Shown: in pieces, positions 1 to 7,740 of the stretch
How positions within the stretch are numbered: the first letter of the stretch is position 1
How the letters are laid out: the number at the start of each line of letters is the position of its first letter
DNA from: Alphaproteobacteria bacterium
GTDB lineage: Bacteria; Pseudomonadota; Alphaproteobacteria; Rhodospirillales; Rhodospirillaceae
Assembly: GCA_016869315.1 (NCBI GenBank)
Contig: VGEM01000002.1
Span: 1-34,461 of the forward strand
Length of the DNA stretch: 34,461 nucleotides
Direction: 5' to 3'
Program-made: the position numbers and the translations under genes
Notes under the pieces: generated by a model
Databases searched by the model: none
Told to the model about the DNA's origin: nothing
Seen by the model: only the letters and a program-made list of their open reading frames with translations

Positions 1-1
1 C

Positions 2-724
2 AGGCTCGGCTTTGGCGGTTACGCCGACTATGCCATCAGCGGCGTCAAATTTCTGCTGGAGCTCGACCCGCGCATAGACCTCAAGACCGGATGCGTCTAT
101 CGCGGTTGTTCCTTTACGGCCTGGCACGGCCTGTTCAAGGCCGGCCGGTTGCAAAAAGGCGAGACGGTTCTGGTGCACTCGGCGGCCGGCGCGATCGGCA
201 TCATGGCAACTCAAATTGCCAAGAGTGCCGGGTGCAGCGTGATCGGGCTGTGCGGTGGCGCGGCCAAGATCGAATATGCCCGGCCCTTCGGCGCCGACGC
301 GCTTATCGACTACACAGCCCCTGGCTGGGGCTCGTGCGTGATGGATGCCACGGGCGGGCGCGGGTGCGACGTCATCCTTGATGGCAACGGCGGGCCCAAT
401 GCCGAGAAGAACATCTCGATCGCGGCCAAGCTCGGTCGGGTCGTTTACATCGGCGCTACCGCCGGGAGTTATCCACAGCCAACGCAGATCCCGACCCTGA
501 TCTTCAAGAACATCTCCATCGCCGGTATGAACCTGGCGCCGATCGAGGACCCGCCCGGCAGCTCTACGGATCGCGAGATCATCGATGCCATCGCCACCGG
601 GCGCTGGCAGGCACCGATTTCCGAGGTCGTCGACGTGGAAAACGTCGCCGATTTGCATCGTCGTCTTGAGGCAAGACGGGTGATGGGCCGCGCGGTGGTC
701 AGAGTCTGTGGCGACATCGGATAA
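2..724 (+). CDS. NADPH:quinone oxidoreductase / zinc-type alcohol dehydrogenase family, C-terminal part (5' end outside window)
   Basis: This is the C-terminal 240 residues of a medium-chain dehydrogenase/reductase of the quinone oxidoreductase type; the frame is already open at the window edge. The Rossmann nucleotide-binding loop is visible as SAAGAIGIMATQIAK, about 53 residues into the visible part. It follows the usual segment in which the substrate domain leads into the cofactor domain (TAWHGLFKAGRLQKGE). Such enzymes reduce quinones or activated double bonds with NADPH. No zinc-ligand cluster is visible in this part. The gene ends 75 bases before the probable start of the UreH-like membrane protein gene. 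The substrate cannot be told from sequence. Confidence 0.85.
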   Translation, partial: RLGFGGYADYAISGVKFLLELDPRIDLKTGCVYRGCSFTAWHGLFKAGRLQKGETVLVHSAAGAIGIMATQIAKSAGCSVIGLCGGAAKIEYARPFGADALIDYTAPGWGSCVMDATGGRGCDVILDGNGGPNAEKNISIAAKLGRVVYIGATAGSYPQPTQIPTLIFKNISIAGMNLAPIEDPPGSSTDREIIDAIATGRWQAPISEVVDVENVADLHRRLEARRVMGRAVVRVCGDIG

Positions 725-799
725 AGGGCGGTGCTGCTTGCGCGGTCACGCGAATCCCCTTACGTTCCGCGACAAAACAAGAGCACTTCGGGGACGCGT

Positions 800-1513
800 G
801 TGGAGTCGGAAGTTCTGATTTTAGCCGCGACGGCTGCGTCGATTGGCGTGGTCCACACGCTGCTCGGCCCCGACCATTATCTTCCGTTTATTGTGCTGGG
901 CCGCGCCCGGTCATGGAGCCGGACCAAAATCGCGGCTCTGACCATGGCCTGCGGTCTCGGCCATGTCGCGGGCTCAGTTCTGATCGGGGTTCTCGGCATC
1001 GTCTTCGGCATTGCTGTGTCCGATCTGACGCTGTTCGAGGGCGTGCGCGGTTCGATGGCCGCCTGGGCCGTGCTTGGCTTCGGGATCGCATATTTGATTT
1101 GGGGCCTGCGCCGCGCCGCGACCGGGACGCCGCACGTCCATTTGCATCGTCATGCCGACGGCACGTCACACGCGCATACCCACAGTCACCGCGATGCTCA
1201 CGCGCATGCTCACGAAGCGACGTCGGGCGTGTCGCTGACGCCGTGGGTTCTGTTAACCATCTTTGTGCTCGGCCCCTGCGAGCCTTTGATCCCGCTGTTG
1301 ATGGTTCCGGCCTCTGCCCACAGCTGGGGCGCCGTGGCTGCTGTCACCGCGGTTTTCGCTGTGGCGACATTGCTGACCATGATGGCGGTTGTGTTTGCCG
1401 GCGTTGCCGGGTTGAGCTTTGTGCCGTTGAGGAAAATCGAACGATTCTCTCACACTTTGGCCGGTGGCGCTGTCGCGACCTGCGGTGGGGCCATGGTTTT
1501 CCTGGGGGCTTGA
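800..1513 (+). CDS. UreH/NicO-like membrane protein with His-rich loop, probable metal transporter
   Basis: This is an integral membrane protein of about 237 residues with roughly six hydrophobic segments. The first segment ends in HTLLGPDHYLPF, a variant (H-X5-DH) of the H-X4-DH signature of nickel/cobalt permeases and related UreH/HupE/NicO proteins. The middle of the protein carries a long His-rich cytoplasmic or periplasmic loop (bases about 1130-1215) with many HxH pairs, typical of Ni/Co/Zn handling. I prefer the GTG at 800, because it puts the start just before the first hydrophobic segment. A GTG at 731 would add 23 polar residues with no obvious role. Nickel or cobalt is inferred from the family; the substrate is not shown by sequence. 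Confidence 0.7.
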   Translation: MESEVLILAATAASIGVVHTLLGPDHYLPFIVLGRARSWSRTKIAALTMACGLGHVAGSVLIGVLGIVFGIAVSDLTLFEGVRGSMAAWAVLGFGIAYLIWGLRRAATGTPHVHLHRHADGTSHAHTHSHRDAHAHAHEATSGVSLTPWVLLTIFVLGPCEPLIPLLMVPASAHSWGAVAAVTAVFAVATLLTMMAVVFAGVAGLSFVPLRKIERFSHTLAGGAVATCGGAMVFLGA

Positions 1514-1607
1514 AATCGGTATGGGTTGGCGGGGCGGGGCGTTATTTTTTCTGTGCTGCGCGGGTCCATAGGTTAAACTGCGAGAGACGACGAAACGGAG
1601 GTTACCA

Positions 1608-1886
1608 GTGACACTCGGAAGCACGACAATTCGGGGCAATCTGCGCCCCAAAATGACCAAAGACGAAGCGGCCTGGGTCAAGCAGGAGCTGGCGGAACAG
1701 ATCGACCGCTACAAGAAGATCGTCCAGGACATGGAGGCCCTCGCGCCGCAGCGCGAAAAGTGGGTCGCCGAGTTCCTGCACCGCATTCAAACCCGCGGCT
1801 TTCACGTGCATGCCGCGATCCGGCGCGTGATCCCGAAGAACGAAGTCCGGCCGCGCGACGGCCGCCCGATCCAGGTCGTGTTCTAG
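1608..1886 (+). CDS. small protein of unknown function, 92 aa
   Basis: The GTG start is supported by a strong GGAGG at 1597-1601 with a 6-base spacer. The product is charged and mostly helical in appearance: residues about 15-60 are rich in K, E, Q and R and could form a coiled coil. The C-terminal third is basic (IRRVIPKNEVRPRDGRP). There is no signal peptide, membrane segment or cysteine motif. The gene lies 37 bases upstream of the first bicupin gene, is on the same strand, and may share a transcript with it. I do not recognise the family. Confidence 0.65.
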   Translation: MTLGSTTIRGNLRPKMTKDEAAWVKQELAEQIDRYKKIVQDMEALAPQREKWVAEFLHRIQTRGFHVHAAIRRVIPKNEVRPRDGRPIQVVF

Positions 1887-1894
1887 ACACGCGC

Positions 1895-1914
1895 CCAATT
1901 TATTCTTCAATTGG
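1895..1914 (+). repeat. small inverted repeat overlapping the Shine-Dalgarno of the first bicupin gene
   Basis: CCAATT (1895-1900) and AATTGG (1909-1914) are perfect 6-base arms around an 8-base loop. The 3' arm contains the first two bases of the GGAG ribosome-binding site (1913-1916) for the ATG at 1924. It could partly mask that site in RNA. With only six base pairs, mostly A-T, any effect would be weak. Confidence 0.3.
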
Positions 1915-1923
1915 AGACTAGAG

Positions 1924-2922
1924 ATGCCTCGTCCACATATTGAGCCGTTTGTCGACCGCGATGTCGGCTTCAAGAAGATGACCCTGCCCGGGTTCAAGAA
2001 CGGCATTCAGTACAAGATGCTGTCGATCGACAAAGACTCCGGCGCCTGCACCATGACAGTGCAATACGAATCCGGTTTCAAGCAGCCGCCCGGCTTCAGC
2101 TACACCGAGATGGAATTGTTCGTCATGGACGGACATCTCATGATCGGCGGCAAGAAGTACGTCAAAGGCACTTACATTTTCGCGCCCTCAGGCACGCATC
2201 TGCCGGCGATGTCCACCGACGAAGGCGCGCTGTGCTTGGCGTTCTACAACTTCGGCCCGCCCACCTTTGAAGAATCCGACGCCGACCACGACAAGGCGGA
2301 CAAGAGCCAATCCCTCAAGATGCTGAACAGCTACGAGGGGCTCGACTGGCAGGTGCCGACGCTGTTCCCGCAGACGGCGCCCGGGTGCCTGCTCAAGATC
2401 TTGCATCTCGATCCCAAGACCTTCGGCATGACGTTTCTCTACTGCATGACGCCGGGGTTCTGGCAGGACAACATCAGCTATCACGATGTGGCCGAAGAGG
2501 CGTACCACATCTGGGGCACATCCTGGATGATGCAGTTCGGCGACTTGCCGACCGGCGGATATTTCTACCGCCCGGCCTACATCAACCACGGTTGCTTCAA
2601 GTCGGACCTCGGCATTCTCGCCATTGGCCGGACCGACGGCGATTTGCACAACTATTTCCACCACGATCCCTTCTCGACGCCGGAAGAAAACCACCACCGT
2701 GCCGCCGCCAAGCTCGCGCGCATGAAGCCGGCGCTCTACAAGTGGATTCTCACCAACGAGCACAACCACTTGCCGCACGACTTCGAATACCCGGACGATG
2801 CTTACAACACCGACGGCTACGATTCAGGCATTCACATGCACGAAGATGGCACGTCGCACAGTCACAAGTCGTCGGGCGCCCACAGCCACATCACGGCGCC
2901 GGCGAAAAAGAAGAAAAAATAG
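1924..2922 (+). CDS. bicupin-type protein with His/Lys-rich tail (copy 1)
   Basis: This 332-residue protein has two beta-rich halves, roughly residues 25-125 and 155-260, each looking like a cupin barrel. The second half carries YHDVAEEAYHIWG (H187, E191, E192, H195) and later INHG (H222), which are plausible metal ligands of cupin motifs 1 and 2. From about residue 300 the chain turns into a His-rich tail (HMHEDG, HSHKSSGAHSH) ending in five lysines. There is no signal peptide. GGAG at 1913-1916 supports the ATG. The next gene but one terminator downstream (3067-4038) is a close paralogue, about two thirds identical by eye. A DUF4437-like or ChrR-like cupin is my best guess; the reaction is unknown. 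Confidence 0.75.
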   Translation: MPRPHIEPFVDRDVGFKKMTLPGFKNGIQYKMLSIDKDSGACTMTVQYESGFKQPPGFSYTEMELFVMDGHLMIGGKKYVKGTYIFAPSGTHLPAMSTDEGALCLAFYNFGPPTFEESDADHDKADKSQSLKMLNSYEGLDWQVPTLFPQTAPGCLLKILHLDPKTFGMTFLYCMTPGFWQDNISYHDVAEEAYHIWGTSWMMQFGDLPTGGYFYRPAYINHGCFKSDLGILAIGRTDGDLHNYFHHDPFSTPEENHHRAAAKLARMKPALYKWILTNEHNHLPHDFEYPDDAYNTDGYDSGIHMHEDGTSHSHKSSGAHSHITAPAKKKKK

Positions 2923-2943
2923 CGATCTGAATTTTCAACGACG

Positions 2944-2976
2944 AAAGCCCGCCCCGCCGCAAGGCCGGGCGGCTTT
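2944..2976 (+). terminator. intrinsic terminator-like hairpin between the two bicupin genes
   Basis: AAAGCC (2944-2949) pairs with GGCTTT (2971-2976), and after a one-base bulge GCCC (2951-2954) pairs with GGGC (2967-2970). This gives about ten base pairs, closed by a GC-rich loop, with the T run at 2974-2977. It begins 21 bases after the stop codon of the first bicupin gene. The second copy would therefore need its own promoter or read-through. Confidence 0.6.
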
Positions 2977-3066
2977 TCTGTTTGGGATTTGGTGATGCGC
3001 GCCATTGACCGGCCTCAGGCGAAGGCTAGAGTCGGCTGATCACCGTTTCAGACGGAGTTTCGACAC

Positions 3067-4038
3067 ATGGCGCGTCCGCATATCGAGCCCTTCGTCGATC
3101 GCGATGTTGGCTTCAAGAAGTTCACCATGAAAGGCTTCAAGCCCGGCCTCCAGCATAAGACGCTGTCGATCGACAAGGACAACGGCGCCTGCACCATGAC
3201 CATCCAGTACGACAGCGGCTTCAAGCAGCCGCCGGGCTTCAGCTACTCCGAGTGCGAGATGCTGATCATGGAAGGCTCGCTCAAAGTCGGCGACAAGATG
3301 GCGCGCAAGGGCGCCTACTTTTTTGTGCCTGCCGGGGTGCATCTGCCTGCCATCAGCTCCGACGAAGGCGCCTTCGCGCTGATCTTCTACAATTTCGGCC
3401 CGCCGAGTTTCCAGGAGTCCGACCGCGATCACGATCAGGCCGATCGCACCGGCTTCAAGATCATCAACGCCTACGAGGATTTGGATTGGATCATGGTCGC
3501 CCGCCGCACGCCCGGCGTTGCGCCCGGGTGCTGCTCGAAGGTCCTGACCTTCGACGAGAAGACCGGCGCCTGCACTTTCCTTTACTGCATGGTGCCCGGC
3601 TTTTGGCAGGACAACATCAGCTATCACGACTGCGCCGAGGAGGCCTACCACATCTGGGGCACCAGCTGGATGATGCAGTTCGGCAATCTGCCGACCGGCG
3701 GATATTTCTGGCGGCCGGCCTACATCAATCACGGCTGTTTCGCCTCGCAAAACGGCATTCTCGCCATTGGCCGCACCGACGGCGATCTGCACAACCATTT
3801 CCATCACGATCCCTACTCGACGCCTGACGAAAACCAGGAGCGAGCGGCGCAGGTGTGGGCGCGGCAGCGGCCGACGACCTATAAGTGGATTCTCTCCAAC
3901 GGACACAATCACGGCCCGCACGATTTCGCCAACCCGAACGACCACTACGACCCGATCAAATACAACGTGGCCGACATCGCCGACGTGCATTCCCACGATT
4001 ACATGCACAGCCTCGGCATTCATCACGAGCACAAGTAA
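3067..4038 (+). CDS. bicupin-type protein with His-rich tail (copy 2)
   Basis: This is a 323-residue paralogue of the protein at 1924-2922, colinear over nearly its whole length. Shared blocks include the N-terminus RPHIEPFVDRDVGFKK, FKQPPGFSY, and the second-half block YHDCAEEAYHIWGTSWMMQF followed by RPAYINHG. The putative metal-binding His and Glu residues are the same. The tail differs: it is shorter, lacks the lysine run, and ends VHSHDYMHSLGIHHEHK. ACGGAG about nine bases upstream supports the ATG at 3067. The stop codon lies two bases before the ATG of the next gene, so the two are probably cotranscribed. Likely a metal-dependent cupin of unknown substrate. Confidence 0.75.
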   Translation: MARPHIEPFVDRDVGFKKFTMKGFKPGLQHKTLSIDKDNGACTMTIQYDSGFKQPPGFSYSECEMLIMEGSLKVGDKMARKGAYFFVPAGVHLPAISSDEGAFALIFYNFGPPSFQESDRDHDQADRTGFKIINAYEDLDWIMVARRTPGVAPGCCSKVLTFDEKTGACTFLYCMVPGFWQDNISYHDCAEEAYHIWGTSWMMQFGNLPTGGYFWRPAYINHGCFASQNGILAIGRTDGDLHNHFHHDPYSTPDENQERAAQVWARQRPTTYKWILSNGHNHGPHDFANPNDHYDPIKYNVADIADVHSHDYMHSLGIHHEHK

Positions 4039-4040
4039 AC

Positions 4041-4535
4041 ATGCGCGTCCCCGCGGTTGCTTTTGTCGGTTTCGCGGCCGCATCTCTGATCTGCGGCGAT
4101 TGCGACGTGCGGTGGATCACGGCAGCCGAGGCCCAGGAACAGAAAGCCGTCAACGAGGCGGGCGCACCCAAAGCCACCGATGCCGAGCCCGGTTATTGGA
4201 CCAATCTGTTCACCAACACGATGCGCTTCACGGTGATGCACCCGTCGGGCAAGCGGGTGGTCGATGTATTCTACAATCGCGACAAGTCGGTCACGACCAA
4301 CGCTGGCCTGATCGGCGCGTGGCGCACCGAGGGTGAGCCGGGCAAGGAAATGTTTTGCTATCAGCTCGGCGCATTTCCATCGGCGCCCGCCGATCTCGGC
4401 GAGTGCTTTCCGCTCCGACTCATGAACAATCCCCGCATCGGCGCCAAGTGGGGCGGCAAGATGAAACCCGATGTGAACTATCTGGCGGAAGTCGTCGCCG
4501 GCCGCGACACGGCGCCCGCGTCGACCACGCAGTAA
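4041..4535 (+). CDS. small exported protein of unknown function
   Basis: The ATG at 4041 follows the bicupin stop codon by two bases. The 164-residue product starts with a Sec-type signal (MRVPAVAFVGFAAASLI, with cleavage plausible after TAAEAQA-like residues around 30). The mature part has three cysteines (in MFCYQLG, GECFPL and one in the leader region) and ends with a low-complexity DTAPASTTQ tail. A cysteine in the leader is not in a proper lipobox. The gene sits between a bicupin and an amine oxidase and is likely part of the same transcript. I do not recognise a family. Confidence 0.65.
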   Translation: MRVPAVAFVGFAAASLICGDCDVRWITAAEAQEQKAVNEAGAPKATDAEPGYWTNLFTNTMRFTVMHPSGKRVVDVFYNRDKSVTTNAGLIGAWRTEGEPGKEMFCYQLGAFPSAPADLGECFPLRLMNNPRIGAKWGGKMKPDVNYLAEVVAGRDTAPASTTQ

Positions 4536-4542
4536 CGGGCAA

Positions 4543-6012
4543 ATGACCGCTGACCTCTCACGCCGTGCAGTCACCTTGTCCGGTATCGCCGCGCCGTTCG
4601 TTCGCACGAAGCGCGCCCAGGCCGCAGCGGCGGTCGATGTGGTTGTCATCGGCGCCGGGCTCTCCGGCCTCAATGCGGCGCGGATGCTGTCAGACGCCGG
4701 CTACGATGTGGCCGTGCTGGAGGGTTCTAAGCGCGTTGGCGGCCGCGCCTGGACCGCGCGCGAGGCGGAAGATCAGCCGGAGCTCGGCGCGAGCCAGGTC
4801 GGGCCGTCGTATGCCCGCGGGCTCGATATCATTCAGCGGCTTGGAATCAAATTGATCGCCGAAGACCGGCCGATCATGCCGTTTGCCTATCATCTGGGTG
4901 GGCAACTGATTGCCGGCAAGGACTGGTCCGCTCATCCGCTCAACAAGACGGTCGGCGACGAACGCAAGATGGGGCCGCAGGCCATCGGCAATGCCTTTAT
5001 TCATCGCTACAACGCGATGAAAGAGCTCGACGACTGGCTGTCGCCGGAATTGGCAACGGCAGACATCTCGGTTGCAGACTTCATGCGACGGCACGGTGCG
5101 TCAGCGGCGGCCATCAAGCTCGCCGGCATCGGCATGGACGTCGACGAAATTTCCGCGCTTGGGCTCATGCAAGAAGATTTTCGCGGCACCTTCGAGCAGC
5201 AGTTCAATAACCTTCGCCTCGATCCATCGAGTGAAGTCGGCGGGAATCCCGCGCAATGGCCCAAGAATATCGTCGGCGGGACGTCTGTCTTGCCTGAAGC
5301 GATGGCCGCTCGTCTCAACCGGCCGGTCATGTTCGGCAACCAGGCCATGACCATCGACATGGACGCGACCGGCGTCGATGTGCGTTGCCTCGATGGCACG
5401 GTTGTGCGGGGCAAGTTCGTCATCGCGGCAATTCCCTTTGCGCTGCTGCGCCAAATCGACATTTCGCCCAGGCCCGATGCGCTGCACAGTACCGCGATCG
5501 AGACCATCGGTTACCGCGACACCTCGTGGTACTTCGTCAAGATCAAGCAACCCTTCTGGCAGGCCGACGGGATGGAACCGTCGTTCTTCACCGACGGTGC
5601 CCTGCGCACCCTATGGGTGCTCGACAATCATTCGGGCGCGCCCAATGCGCCGACCAAAGGGCCGTTCAAGGGCATGTTCCTGGTGACAGGCCGCGCCGGC
5701 GAACGGTTGATGTCGATGCCGCCCGATCAAGCCGGCAAGTTTCTGATCGCAGAGTTGGAACGCATGCGCCCGGCATCCAGGGGCCAGGTCGAGGGCATCA
5801 AGTTTCACTCTTGGGGCCGCACCCCGCTGCAAAAGGGATGCCGGCACAATTTCAAGCCGGGCCAGATTGCGGCCTTCGCCGAAAAGATGATCGAGCCATG
5901 GCAAAGGCTTCATTTCTGCGGCGAACACACCCGGCGGCTGGAACAGGGCATGGAATCGGCCTTCGAGTCGGGCGAGCGTGCCGCCGGCGAAGTAATGGCG
6001 CATCTGTCATGA
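4543..6012 (+). CDS. FAD-dependent amine oxidase (monoamine oxidase family), Tat-like signal
   Basis: The 489-residue product has the FAD Rossmann loop VVVIGAGLSGLNAA at about residues 31-44, with the trailing VGGRAW (GG-R motif) typical of flavin amine oxidases and related desaturases. The C-terminal FAD-binding block is HFCGEHTRRLEQGMESAFES. It begins with LSRRAVTL followed by a hydrophobic stretch, a Tat-like twin-arginine leader that fits export of a folded flavoprotein. The ATG is eight bases after the upstream stop, and the stop codon overlaps the next ATG (ATGA at 6009-6012), so translation is probably coupled. The family oxidises amines, amino acids or related compounds to imines with release of H2O2. 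The substrate is not evident. Confidence 0.85.
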   Translation: MTADLSRRAVTLSGIAAPFVRTKRAQAAAAVDVVVIGAGLSGLNAARMLSDAGYDVAVLEGSKRVGGRAWTAREAEDQPELGASQVGPSYARGLDIIQRLGIKLIAEDRPIMPFAYHLGGQLIAGKDWSAHPLNKTVGDERKMGPQAIGNAFIHRYNAMKELDDWLSPELATADISVADFMRRHGASAAAIKLAGIGMDVDEISALGLMQEDFRGTFEQQFNNLRLDPSSEVGGNPAQWPKNIVGGTSVLPEAMAARLNRPVMFGNQAMTIDMDATGVDVRCLDGTVVRGKFVIAAIPFALLRQIDISPRPDALHSTAIETIGYRDTSWYFVKIKQPFWQADGMEPSFFTDGALRTLWVLDNHSGAPNAPTKGPFKGMFLVTGRAGERLMSMPPDQAGKFLIAELERMRPASRGQVEGIKFHSWGRTPLQKGCRHNFKPGQIAAFAEKMIEPWQRLHFCGEHTRRLEQGMESAFESGERAAGEVMAHLS

Positions 6013-6860
6013 TGGGCGCGACGCTCAGCCGGCGAGATCTCGGGGTCGTAACCGTCGGCGCTGGGCTGGCAGCGGTGACGCCACCGGCACGCGCTGCCGT
6101 GGCGCTCGACACACCTCAACAAATTCTCGATGCCCTGGTGCGCATGCGAGGGGCCGGCGAAGGGCGTGCCGCGTTCTGGTGGTTGACGGAGACGGTATAT
6201 GGCGTGGTCGGCAGCCAGATCACGCCGCTTTATGCCGGCCATGTTGGATCGATCGCGCGAACCACGCGAAACGCCGACGGCAGCCACTCACAGACCCAGC
6301 TAGAAACCGTGTTTTGGACCATGCTCGACGGTGCGCGCGAGCTGTCGGTCTTCAAGAATCCCTATACCGGCGCCGACAACCCGATGACGCCGCTGGTCAT
6401 GGGGCCGCATATGGTCAGGCTTACAACCTCCGGCACCGAGGCGCCCCCGAGCGCGCCTGGCGGCAAGATGGAATTCGCCTCAAGCCACGGGCCGGTGGTC
6501 CGGGTTGGCGACGATGTATTCATTTCATCCGACGTAATGGCGACGGTCACCTTCGATGACGTGGCGTTGCGGTCGCGTTCCGTCAACGATCTCGCCACCT
6601 ATCAGGCGCGCATGACCGATCTCGCGTCGGGTGCCGACTTTGTGCCCTCCTGGGTGACCTTTCAGAGCATCGCCAGCTGGCCATCGGCGCTCAATATGGG
6701 AAGCCGCGATGGGCACATGGTGGCCCGCGCGGCCGGCGCGAAAGTGAAGTCCATCGACGCTATGCCCAAGACGTGGCTGACGCTCGCTGAGCGCCATGCG
6801 CCGCATCTTCTCAACGACCCGATCGGTGCCTTGTCGAGGCCGCCGGCCAAGCTCGGGTGA
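6009..6860 (+). CDS. DUF1838 family protein, Tat-like signal (copy 1)
   Basis: The start overlaps the amine oxidase stop (ATGA at 6009-6012); a second ATG at 6012 is equally possible. The 283-residue product opens with LSRRDLGVVTVGAGLAAV, a twin-arginine leader. It then shows the DUF1838 pattern: QILDALVRMRGAGEGR, an FWW aromatic pair, ETVYGVVG and later NPYTG. The family is of unknown function and is often exported. A second DUF1838 gene lies at 7741-8577 with the same pattern; an alpha/beta hydrolase gene on the other strand separates them. Linkage to an amine oxidase suggests a role in the same periplasmic pathway, but that is inference. Confidence 0.75.
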   Translation: MMGATLSRRDLGVVTVGAGLAAVTPPARAAVALDTPQQILDALVRMRGAGEGRAAFWWLTETVYGVVGSQITPLYAGHVGSIARTTRNADGSHSQTQLETVFWTMLDGARELSVFKNPYTGADNPMTPLVMGPHMVRLTTSGTEAPPSAPGGKMEFASSHGPVVRVGDDVFISSDVMATVTFDDVALRSRSVNDLATYQARMTDLASGADFVPSWVTFQSIASWPSALNMGSRDGHMVARAAGAKVKSIDAMPKTWLTLAERHAPHLLNDPIGALSRPPAKLG

Positions 6861-6863
6861 TCG

Positions 6864-7664
6864 TCACGCGGCGCGCGCCGCGATGAACTCGGCAGTCCAG
6901 GCCGGGTCGGCATTCATCAAGTTGTGCGGACCCAGCTTCTCGATGTAGGTCCACGTTGGATCGTTCCTGACCTTGCCGATCTTAGTCTTGCCGACGTCCG
7001 ACATCTTTGCCGGATCGGCGCATTGAATGTATGTCCGCGGCACGCCCGCCGATCCGCCGTTCTTGAAATTCAGCGTGTCGATCCAGGTTTTCGCGAGGTG
7101 CTCGGTCAGGTGCGCCTTGAGCCACTTGTGCTCGGGCGAATTGGGATCGGGGAACCCGAGCCCCGCGACATTCATCGACACCAGGTAACCGTCCTTGAAC
7201 GCGCCGCCAAAACGCTTCTCGAGATCGGACATACTGGTAACGCCAGGAAACGCCGGCTCGCCATGCTCGGGGACGGCGCCGTCGATGATGATCATGAGCG
7301 CGATCCGCGGCTTGATCGCATCCACCACGCCGGTCACGACCATGCCGGCGTAGGAGTGGCCGACCAGGACGACATTCGAGAGCTCCTCGTATTCGATCAG
7401 GTTGACGACATCGGTGATATGGGTGGCGAGGCCAATGTCGCGACTGCGGAGATGAACGCGATCGCCGAGTCCGGTCAGCGTCGGCGTAAAGACTTCAAAA
7501 CCCCGCGCCTGCAGCAGGCGGCGGACATCGCGCCAGCACCAGCCGCCATGCCCCGCACCATGGACAAGAACCACGGGCTTTTTTGACCCTGCCTGGCCTC
7601 GCGCCGAAGAATTCGTAGCCGCCAAGATCATGCCTGTTGCCGTCAAGGCTTGCCGCCGTTCCAT
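6864..7664 (-). CDS. alpha/beta hydrolase, exported, plant-esterase-like
   Basis: The 266-residue protein has VLVHGAGHGGWCW (oxyanion hole, residues 33-44), the nucleophile elbow VGHSYAGM with Ser104, and a C-terminal GPHN with His247. This combination resembles the plant methyl esterase / hydroxynitrile lyase-like branch common in bacteria. The N-terminus MERRQALTATGMILAAT looks like a Tat leader with RR at positions 3-4. The gene is convergent with the upstream DUF1838 gene, leaving three bases between the stop codons, and diverges from the second DUF1838 gene. The likely reaction is ester or amide hydrolysis of a small substrate. Confidence 0.8.
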   Translation of the reverse strand: MERRQALTATGMILAATNSSARGQAGSKKPVVLVHGAGHGGWCWRDVRRLLQARGFEVFTPTLTGLGDRVHLRSRDIGLATHITDVVNLIEYEELSNVVLVGHSYAGMVVTGVVDAIKPRIALMIIIDGAVPEHGEPAFPGVTSMSDLEKRFGGAFKDGYLVSMNVAGLGFPDPNSPEHKWLKAHLTEHLAKTWIDTLNFKNGGSAGVPRTYIQCADPAKMSDVGKTKIGKVRNDPTWTYIEKLGPHNLMNADPAWTAEFIAARAA

Positions 7665-7740
7665 GTCGTCTCTCCCCAGAGGTCAGACAGGCATGTTAGC
7701 CTGGACTGTCCCGTTTCGCGATCAGGAGCTCGCGCGTCAC

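Noticed and set aside
731-799. Upstream GTG start for the UreH-like protein
   Set aside because: It adds a polar stretch before the first membrane segment and has no ribosome-binding site better than the GTG at 800.
3040-4083. Minus-strand open frame of 347 codons under the second bicupin gene
   Set aside because: A shadow of the paralogous coding sequence; the first bicupin gene has a similar, shorter shadow, as expected from shared codon use.
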